11,034 nt of DNA, from positions 1 to 11,034 of the forward strand of contig VFHG01000121.1 of NCBI GenBank assembly GCA_009392075.1. The letters run 5' to 3'. The stretch's first letter is position 1. Each line of letters begins with the position of its first letter. Origin of the DNA: SAR202 cluster bacterium. Lineage in GTDB: Bacteria > Chloroflexota > Dehalococcoidia > UBA3495. Both the position numbers and the translations under genes were made by a program. The notes beneath the pieces were generated by a model. The model did no database searches, had not been told where the DNA came from, and saw only the letters and a list, made by a program, of their open reading frames with translations. Of this stretch, positions 5,830 to 11,034 are shown piece after piece.

Positions 5830-6255
5830 CTAAGCCTCGGCCCGCTCTTTGATCTTCTCTTGGATGAACTCTACGATCGAACCGGTGGTCGTGCCTGGAC
5901 CGAAGACCTCAGCTATTCCCAGGTCTTTCAGCGGCTGACGATCAACCTCGGGGATGATTCCTCCAACCACCACGATCACGTCGTCCATGCCTTGGTCCTT
6001 CAACAGGCTCATAATCTCCGGCAGTATCTCCAGGTGAGCACCAGACAATATGCTCATGCCGATGACATCCACGTCTTCCTGGGACGCGGCTTGGGCGATC
6101 ATCTGGGGGCTCTGCCTGATGCCGGTGTAGATCACTTCCATGCCAGAGTCCCGGAGGGCCCGGGCGATGACTTTGGCGCCACGGTCGTGGCCGTCGAGTC
6201 CGGGTTTCCCCACCAGCACCCTTATCGGCCTACCTGACAAATCGTTTTCCTGCAT
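5830..6255 (-). CDS. mcmA2: Methylmalonyl-CoA mutase, B12-binding small subunit
   Basis: This is the separate adenosylcobalamin-binding subunit of methylmalonyl-CoA mutase, 141 residues, consisting of one Rossmann-like B12 domain. The base-off/His-on signature DxHxxG is intact as D21-G-H23-D-R-G26, where His23 would ligate cobalt. SILSG (about 69-73) and VVGGIIP (about 96-102) are the other B12-pocket motifs. The start is ATG 6255 with AGGA 10 nt upstream. It is the last gene of a four-gene run whose first gene encodes the catalytic barrel subunit, so the holoenzyme would be a two-subunit form as in many archaea and some bacteria. Stand-alone B12 domains also serve related acyl-CoA mutases; the linked epimerase and the large-subunit residues favour methylmalonyl-CoA. 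Confidence 0.92.
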   Translation of the reverse strand: MQENDLSGRPIRVLVGKPGLDGHDRGAKVIARALRDSGMEVIYTGIRQSPQMIAQAASQEDVDVIGMSILSGAHLEILPEIMSLLKDQGMDDVIVVVGGIIPEVDRQPLKDLGIAEVFGPGTTTGSIVEFIQEKIKERAEA

Positions 6256-6292
6256 TATCCATTATTCCTGGCGCGTTTCTTAATCTCAATCA

Positions 6293-6712
6293 TTATTTAG
6301 GGTCGCTCTCCACCAGCTCGGTCAAGATTCCGAAGACCGACCTGGGGTGCACAAAGGCTATCCTCCCAGACAGACCCTCTCTAGGGGTCTGGTCAATGAG
6401 GTCAACGCCCAAGGTCTGCAGCGTCTGCAGCTTCCCTGATATGCCAGTGACATTGAAGGCCAGATGGTGCAGACCCTCGCCGCGGCGCTCGATGAACCGG
6501 CCAACCCCTGACTCAGGACCAGTGGGTTCCAGCAACTCCAACCGGGTCTGGCCCACTTCGATCAAACAGGCGCGGACGCCCTGGTCTTCCATGAGTTCAA
6601 TATCGGCATCTGGGACATCAAACACCTTCTTAAAGAAAGCCAACGCCGTGTCGATATTCTTTACGGCCACACCCACGTGGTCGATGTAATTAACTGTGCA
6701 GACCTCGGTCAC
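6293..6712 (-). CDS. mce: Methylmalonyl-CoA epimerase
   Basis: This vicinal-oxygen-chelate (glyoxalase fold) enzyme interconverts (2S)- and (2R)-methylmalonyl-CoA so that the mutase can act. It has 139 residues, the family's normal size. Metal-site positions are visible as His12 in IDHVGVAV, a Gln/Glu region in GQTRLELLEP (54-63), the His pair in GLHHLAF (82-83) and Glu132 in ILTELVE. The start is GTG 6712; AAGGAG lies 11 nt upstream and directly follows the acyl-CoA dehydrogenase stop, with only a 15-bp gap. The gene ends in tandem stops TAATGA and is followed after 37 bp by the mutase small subunit. Confidence 0.93.
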   Translation of the reverse strand: MTEVCTVNYIDHVGVAVKNIDTALAFFKKVFDVPDADIELMEDQGVRACLIEVGQTRLELLEPTGPESGVGRFIERRGEGLHHLAFNVTGISGKLQTLQTLGVDLIDQTPREGLSGRIAFVHPRSVFGILTELVESDPK

Positions 6713-6727
6713 GTTAAGTCTGTCTCC

Positions 6728-7885
6728 TTAAACCGGATACTGGGCCATCAACTGGCGGGCAATCAGCAAACGCTGTACCTCAGAGGTCCCTTCGTAGATG
6801 GTAGTAACGCGGGCGTCCCGGAAGATTCGCTCGACGCCGGCCTCTTGGAAGTAACCGGCCCCACCGTGTATCTGTATCGCCTTGTTGGCCACCTCTATGC
6901 ACATCTCGGACGCCATCAGTTTAGCGATCGATGCTTCTTGAATGAAAGGCTGGTCCGCGTCCATCAGGCTGGCGGCATTCATGGTCGCCACCCGCGATGA
7001 GTGGACTCCAACGGCCATGTCGGCCAGCATGAACTGGATGCCTTGGTGCTGGGATATAGGATTACCGAAAGTCTCCCGCAACTGTGCGAAACGTACCGCT
7101 GCTTCCAAGGCCGATTGGCCTATGCCCACACTCTGGGCGGCGATTATGATGCGGCTCTGGGTCAGTATCTCCATGGCGTGGTTGAACCCGCGTCCCCTCT
7201 CGCCCAACAGATTGTTTGAGCTGACCGGCGTGTCCTGGAAGACGATTTCATCGGTAGTGGAACTGCGCATCCCCAACTTTCCGTGCATCGGGTTGATGGT
7301 TAGTCCGGGGGAGTCTTTCTGCACCAGGAAAGCGCTGATTCCCTTATAACCTTTGGAACGGTCTTCGGTGGCGAAAACCACGATCGTCGATGCCACAGAG
7401 GCGTTGGTGATAAACATCTTGCTTCCGTTCAGGAAGAAGGTGCCGTCCTTCTCGGTGGCCGTGGCCTGGAGGGCCGCTGCGTCGGAACCCCCGCTGGGTT
7501 CAGTTAACGCGAATGCGGCGACCGCCTCCCCAGATGCCAAGGGAGTTAACAGCCGCTCTTTCTGCTCGTCGGTGCCGAACCGGTCGACGCAAGCAGTCCC
7601 CAGTGCCAGATGGGCCAGCCAGCTCACACTGGTTGACGCGTCGCCCCGGGCCACTTCCTCGGCGGCGATGGAAACCTGCCGGTAGCCGGCCGGGCCGCTG
7701 CCACCATACTTGGTGTCGATTCCCAGACCTGTTAGCCCTAGGTCGGCCAGGCCACGCCAGTTCTCCCATTGGAACTCACCCTTCTCATCAGCCTCTTTGG
7801 CCCTGGGAGCGATCTCCCGGTCGACAAAGTCTCTGACCGTGGTCTGGAGCATCTGCTCTTCTTCAGTCAGTATCAAATCAGGCAT
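6728..7885 (-). CDS. Acyl-CoA dehydrogenase
   Basis: This FAD-dependent acyl-CoA dehydrogenase oxidises an acyl-CoA to the 2,3-enoyl-CoA and passes electrons to electron-transfer flavoprotein. It has 385 residues, typical of the short- and branched-chain clade. FALTEPSGGSDA (about 124-135) is the first family signature, and IHGGAGYFQEAGVERIFRDA followed by TIYEGTSEVQ is the second. The catalytic base is Glu365 in YEGT, the position used by butyryl-CoA-type enzymes rather than the isovaleryl type. The start is ATG 7885 with GGAG 7 nt upstream. It lies between the mutase large subunit and the epimerase, so a propionyl- or branched-chain-related substrate is likely, but the sequence alone does not fix it. 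Confidence 0.93.
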   Translation of the reverse strand: MPDLILTEEEQMLQTTVRDFVDREIAPRAKEADEKGEFQWENWRGLADLGLTGLGIDTKYGGSGPAGYRQVSIAAEEVARGDASTSVSWLAHLALGTACVDRFGTDEQKERLLTPLASGEAVAAFALTEPSGGSDAAALQATATEKDGTFFLNGSKMFITNASVASTIVVFATEDRSKGYKGISAFLVQKDSPGLTINPMHGKLGMRSSTTDEIVFQDTPVSSNNLLGERGRGFNHAMEILTQSRIIIAAQSVGIGQSALEAAVRFAQLRETFGNPISQHQGIQFMLADMAVGVHSSRVATMNAASLMDADQPFIQEASIAKLMASEMCIEVANKAIQIHGGAGYFQEAGVERIFRDARVTTIYEGTSEVQRLLIARQLMAQYPV

Positions 7886-7920
7886 AGCATTTCTCCATTT
7901 TTACCCAGTTATATCTAGTT

Positions 7921-7939
7921 GCACAACAATTTATTGTGC
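7921..7939. repeat. Inverted repeat between the mutase and acyl-CoA dehydrogenase genes
   Basis: GCACAA (7921-7926) and TTGTGC (7934-7939) form a perfect 6-bp repeat around a 7-nt AT-rich centre, in the 86-bp gap after the mutase large subunit. On the minus strand it precedes TATAAC (about 7911-7906), a -10-like word with no good -35. It may be an operator, a transcript-processing hairpin, or neither. Confidence 0.35.
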
Positions 7940-7971
7940 TCGCCGGCAGGTAAAGACCCCAGCTCTGCAGG

Positions 7972-9633
7972 TTAGAAGGCTAAGGCTCCGTCTTGTTCTC
8001 CGAAGACGTTTCGGAACACCTGGCAGATCTCCCCTAGAGTACAGTAACTCTCCACGCACCCCAGAATCGCCGGAACCGTGTTCTCCTCAGTCTGCGCCAC
8101 CTGTTCCAAAAGCTCCAACGCGGCCTTCACCTTGCTGTCGTCGCGTTCCTTCCGGAGCTTTCCCAAGCGCTCGATCTGCGTTCGAGCGGCCTCTTCATTC
8201 ACCCGCATCAGCCCCTCTACGGGAGGTTCCTCGGTGGTGAAACGGTTCACGCCGACAATCGTCCGGTCGCCCGACTCCACTTCCTGCCCGTGCTGGTAGG
8301 CAGCGTCACCGATCTCCCGGACCTGGAAGCCCTGCTCGATAGCTTCCACAGAACCGCCTAGGTCGTCGATGCGCTGTATGTATTCCAAGGCCTTGGCTTC
8401 CAGCTCAGTGGTCAAACTCTCTATGTAATAAGAACCGCCCAGTGGGTCGACCACATCCGAGACTCCGCTCTCAAAGGCAAGTATCTGCTGGGTCCGCAGC
8501 GACAGTTGCACCGAGTCTTCGGAGGGCAGGGCTAGCGCTTCGTCGCGTGAATTTACGTGCAACGACTGGGACCCGCCGAGAATTGCCGACAGCGCCTGAA
8601 TCGTGCAGCGAATCAGGTTATTGTCCGGCTGTTGGGCCGTGAGACTCACGCCGGCGGTCTGGGTGTGGAACCGCAGCATCATGGAGCGCGGGTCCTTGGC
8701 GCCGAAGCGTTCTTTCATTATCCGGGCCCACATCCGTCGGGCCGCCCGGAACTTGGCCACCTCTTCGAACAGATTGTTCTGGGCTACGAAGAAGAAGGAC
8801 AGCCGAGGGCCGAAGTCGTCGATCTTGAGTCCGGCATCGAGGGCTGCCTGGACATAGGCGATGGCGTTGGCGAAGGTGAAAGCCAGCTCCTGCACCGCCG
8901 TAGCCCCGGCCTCACGCATGTGGTAGCCGGAGATACTGATGGTGTTCCATTTGGGCACGTTCTCGTGGCAGTACTTGAACACGTCCACCACCAGCCGCAT
9001 GGATGGCCGGGGCGGGTAGGCATAGGTGCCCCGGGCGATGTATTCCTTAAGAATGTCGTTCTGCACGGTGCCGCTAATCTGTTCCTGGGAAACGCCCTGC
9101 TTCCGGGCCGCCACTATATAGAAGCACAGCAGCAAAGAAGCGGTGGCGTTGATGGTCATGGAGGTGCTGACCTTGTCCAGGGGTATGCGGTCGAACAGGG
9201 TCTCCATGTCCTGCAAGCTGCAGATGGGCACTCCGACTTTTCCGACCTCGCCCTTGGCCAACAGGTGGTCCGAGTCGTACCCGATCTGGGTCGGCAGGTC
9301 GAAGGCGACGGACAGGCCGGTTTGGCCCTGTTCCAAGAGATAGCGAAACCTTTCGTTGGTTTCCGTGGCGCTGCCGTAGCCCGAATATTGGCGCATAGTC
9401 CAGACCCGGCCCCGGTAGGTGTTGGGCTGGACGCCCCGGGTGTAGGGGTACTCCCCCGGATAGCCTAGGTCGTTGTCGTAGTCCAGACCCTGGGCTTGTA
9501 GGTCTTCGGGGCTATAGAGCGGGTCGATGTCCAGACCGCTATCGGTCTGGAACTTTTCGCGCCGTTCCGGGAATTTCTTGACCACGGGGTCTAAAGTATC
9601 CCGTTTCCACTGTTTTTTATCGCTGCTAGGCAT
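7972..9633 (-). CDS. mcmA1: Methylmalonyl-CoA mutase, large (catalytic) subunit
   Basis: This is the substrate-binding TIM-barrel subunit of adenosylcobalamin-dependent methylmalonyl-CoA mutase, which isomerises (2R)-methylmalonyl-CoA to succinyl-CoA. It has 553 residues and lacks a B12 domain, which is supplied by the small subunit three genes downstream. The core motifs [20 protein letters not shown] and [17 protein letters not shown] are present. Tyr83 (in RQY), Arg201 (in YIARGTY) and His238 (in GYHMREAGA) sit at a constant offset of 6 from Tyr89, Arg207 and His244 of the Propionibacterium enzyme. Keeping Tyr and Arg fits methylmalonyl-CoA rather than isobutyryl-CoA as substrate. ATG 9633 is chosen because GAGG lies 6 nt upstream; the in-frame TTG at 9645 overlaps that site and would add four residues. 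Confidence 0.95.
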   Translation of the reverse strand: MPSSDKKQWKRDTLDPVVKKFPERREKFQTDSGLDIDPLYSPEDLQAQGLDYDNDLGYPGEYPYTRGVQPNTYRGRVWTMRQYSGYGSATETNERFRYLLEQGQTGLSVAFDLPTQIGYDSDHLLAKGEVGKVGVPICSLQDMETLFDRIPLDKVSTSMTINATASLLLCFYIVAARKQGVSQEQISGTVQNDILKEYIARGTYAYPPRPSMRLVVDVFKYCHENVPKWNTISISGYHMREAGATAVQELAFTFANAIAYVQAALDAGLKIDDFGPRLSFFFVAQNNLFEEVAKFRAARRMWARIMKERFGAKDPRSMMLRFHTQTAGVSLTAQQPDNNLIRCTIQALSAILGGSQSLHVNSRDEALALPSEDSVQLSLRTQQILAFESGVSDVVDPLGGSYYIESLTTELEAKALEYIQRIDDLGGSVEAIEQGFQVREIGDAAYQHGQEVESGDRTIVGVNRFTTEEPPVEGLMRVNEEAARTQIERLGKLRKERDDSKVKAALELLEQVAQTEENTVPAILGCVESYCTLGEICQVFRNVFGEQDGALAF

Positions 9634-9645
9634 GCCAAACCTCAA

Positions 9646-9820
9646 AAAATCGCTGAGCCGCCGATTAAAGGGGTCTCACGACCAAACCCAGTCCCCACGT
9701 CGGTCAAGCCCACCAATTGTACCCATATATAAGGGGGTTGCTCAAGGTTGGTGGGGGTTGGCGACAATGCTTGGTTAGAAAACCGAATTTCTCCGTGCTA
9801 CTATCTTGGATGGAGTAACC
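9646..9820. promoter_or_regulatory. Divergent promoter region, mutase operon and Cld-like gene
   Basis: This gap separates two divergently transcribed genes. Leftward, TACAAT (9721-9716) with TTGAGC (9745-9740) at 18-nt spacing is a good promoter candidate for the mutase operon, giving a leader of roughly 75 nt. Rightward, TTAGAA (9775-9780) and TACTAT (9799-9804), spaced 18 nt, are a weaker candidate that would start just ahead of the ribosome binding site of the Cld-like gene. A small GGTT-AGAA-AACC repeat lies at 9773-9784. No ORF is credible here. Confidence 0.4.
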
Positions 9821-10642
9821 ATGCAACCTGCCGACCTAAACATGACAACCACCGTCACCGGGCATCAGCTTTTTCTGTTCGTCACTTTCGGCGACGGGGA
9901 GTTGGCTGAGGCCATTGATCTGCTGGGGCAAGGGATGGAGAACGTGCAGGGGGTTGACGGTCCGCCGTCGGATGAGGCCTTCGCGCGGGGGCGGTTCCAG
10001 TTGCTGCGGGCTGAGTCCGGGTCTACCACCGAGCAACAGATCGTCCATACGGCTGTTTCCGAGTCCCATGGTCTGATACGGCTGGAGTGCGCCACCCTAG
10101 AACCGATCAAAGGATACGAGAACGGACTGCGCGAGCTAGTGAAGGCCGCGGGCGGCTCAATCGAAACCTTAGCCGGGGTGATGCGGCCACGCAGTTACAC
10201 CAGCTATGCCATGTCCGAATTCGCCTACACCCACGCCATGCCGCCCGGATCCGGCGAGAGATTTCCGCTGGCGGCAGTGACTCCCATGAACAAGACCGAC
10301 GCCTGGTGGCAGATGGACTTCCTCCACCGGGAGAGTTTCTTCCTGCCCCGTTACGACGAGAACGAGGAGATGGTGGTCAAGGGCCACGCCCTGGCCTCAG
10401 CCATGGGCGTCCCCGGCATCAACCGCCGGCTGGTCCACTCCCCCGACGGCTACGGCCTGGAAGGGGGCTACGATTTCGTCGGGTACTTCGAGTTCGCCGA
10501 GGCCGACGCCCCAGTCTTCCGCGCGGTTATGGCGGGACTTAGGGACACGGTGCAAAATCCTGAGTGGCAGTACGTGATGGAAGGTCCCGAATGGTGGGGC
10601 CGCCGGGTCAATACCGCAGCCGAGTTCCTGGCGAGACCCTAG
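9821..10642 (+). CDS. Chlorite dismutase-family heme protein
   Basis: This 273-residue protein has the two-domain layout of the chlorite dismutase/HemQ family: a ferredoxin-like first half (GHQLFLFVTFGDGEL) and a conserved second half. FPLAAVTPMNKTDAWW (148-163) resembles the family's YPMSK region. His189 in VVKGHALAS fits the proximal heme ligand, and Arg202 in INRRLVHS lies 13 residues later, the same spacing as His170-Arg183 in chlorite-degrading enzymes. RRLVHS followed by GLEGGYDFVGYFEF recalls the RKLYHSTGLDD...DFITYFE region of true Clds, as I remember it; most HemQs carry Gln or Ala at the Arg position. ATG 9821 is chosen because GGAG lies 5 nt upstream; an in-frame TTG at 9806 precedes that site. 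It is the only plus-strand gene. Family is fairly sure; activity (chlorite removal, peroxidase or other heme role) is open. Confidence 0.72.
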   Translation: MQPADLNMTTTVTGHQLFLFVTFGDGELAEAIDLLGQGMENVQGVDGPPSDEAFARGRFQLLRAESGSTTEQQIVHTAVSESHGLIRLECATLEPIKGYENGLRELVKAAGGSIETLAGVMRPRSYTSYAMSEFAYTHAMPPGSGERFPLAAVTPMNKTDAWWQMDFLHRESFFLPRYDENEEMVVKGHALASAMGVPGINRRLVHSPDGYGLEGGYDFVGYFEFAEADAPVFRAVMAGLRDTVQNPEWQYVMEGPEWWGRRVNTAAEFLARP

Positions 10643-11034
10643 CCAGTGGCGGCGTCGTATAGCTCCGTCTGGAGATTGAAATCGCTCCAGGCAAACCAGA
10701 ATGAGTAGTGGGACGGCAGCCGTTCGAGCCGTTCCCCAAACAACTCGCCCTCAACGGCTTGGCCGGTCAACACCTGCCATAGACTTCTTGTCTCCCGGTC
10801 CCGCATCAACACCACGCCCGCCCGGCCGGCCGCCAGCTCAAAGCTCAGAATTCTGCCCTTCGGCCACCACACAAAAGCCGCGCCGCTCTCGGACGTGAGA
10901 TCAAATGTGATGACAACTTCCTCGCCCGTGAAGTGGTCATCGATGACCGTCTCCTGGAAGACGGCGCTGAAGGTATAGGCCTTGGCGTTTCCGGACACGG
11001 TCATCGCTATAACCAGCTCTTTCTTGGGCAGCCG
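10639..11034 (-). CDS. DUF3179-family protein, N-terminal part outside the window
   Basis: The frame is open to the right edge, so this is the C-terminal 131 residues of a longer protein; the ATG at 11004 is internal. It matches the DUF3179 pattern: LPKKELVIAMTVSGNAKAYTF at the upstream end, a GEEVVITFD strand, then the region ending RDRETRSLWQVLTGQAVEGEL and RLERLPSHYSFWFAW, which corresponds to the family's SLWSQLTGEAI...LLP...TTWAEW block. DUF3179 has no established enzymatic role; many members are secreted or lipid-anchored. The stretch after VVITF usually reads as a cysteine-containing CPLC-like motif, but here it is DLTSESGAAF, with no cysteine anywhere in the visible part. Its TAG stop overlaps the TAG of the convergent Cld-like gene within a CTAG at 10639-10642. 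Confidence 0.7.
   Translation of the reverse strand, partial: RLPKKELVIAMTVSGNAKAYTFSAVFQETVIDDHFTGEEVVITFDLTSESGAAFVWWPKGRILSFELAAGRAGVVLMRDRETRSLWQVLTGQAVEGELFGERLERLPSHYSFWFAWSDFNLQTELYDAATG

Noticed and set aside
8557..9468. 303-codon open frame on the plus strand opposite the mutase large subunit
   Set aside because: It lies wholly antisense to a securely identified gene, its translation shows no recognisable domain, and GC-rich codon structure of the real gene explains the absence of stops.
10087..10542. 151-codon Arg-rich frame inside the Cld-like gene
   Set aside because: It is same-strand, out of frame, very rich in Arg, Pro and Gly, and lacks the conserved motifs that the other frame has.

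Overview
The window looks like chromosomal DNA of a free-living bacterium, most plausibly a Chloroflexota member of the Dehalococcoidia/SAR202 kind. This is an inference from gene content and protein style: RNase J, a family 4 uracil-DNA glycosylase, a Cys-rich DUF177 next to rpmF, a split B12-dependent methylmalonyl-CoA mutase, a chlorite-dismutase-family protein and a DUF3179 protein. No rRNA or other taxonomic marker is present. Non-ATG starts are common (rnj and acpP TTG, fabD and mce GTG). All genes are on the minus strand except the chlorite-dismutase-like gene at 9821-10642. There is no transposase, integrase, CRISPR array, tRNA or rRNA that I can see.

Layout, left to right. (1) 1-2511: RNase J, lacking only its last residue or few at the left edge, lies 41 bp downstream of a family 4 uracil-DNA glycosylase whose C-terminus is a beta-clamp-like QLTLF peptide. 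(2) 2521-2858: a gene-free stretch with several inverted repeats. (3) 2859-5663: in transcription order DUF177 (YceD-like), rpmF (L32), fabD, nusB and acpP. This is a variant of the widespread yceD-rpmF-plsX-fabH-fabD-fabG-acpP cluster: plsX, fabH and fabG are absent from this stretch and nusB sits between fabD and acpP. A TTGACA/TATAAT promoter precedes DUF177, and the two gaps inside the cluster (DUF177-rpmF and rpmF-fabD) carry strong inverted repeats. (4) 5830-9633: a methylmalonyl-CoA module, in transcription order mutase large subunit, acyl-CoA dehydrogenase, methylmalonyl-CoA epimerase and mutase B12-binding small subunit. Together these would convert an acyl-CoA and methylmalonyl-CoA epimers to succinyl-CoA, as in propionate or branched-chain amino acid breakdown. 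Propionyl-CoA carboxylase and the MeaB-type chaperone are not in the window. (5) 9646-9820: a divergent promoter region. (6) 9821-11034: a chlorite-dismutase-family heme protein with an apparent distal arginine, convergent with a partial, divergent DUF3179 protein; the two genes share a CTAG at their stops.

Nothing here is clearly a new multi-gene system. The most interesting points are the Cld-like protein with a His-X12-Arg pair, the clamp-binding tail on the glycosylase, and the palindromes in the ribosomal protein/fatty acid cluster.
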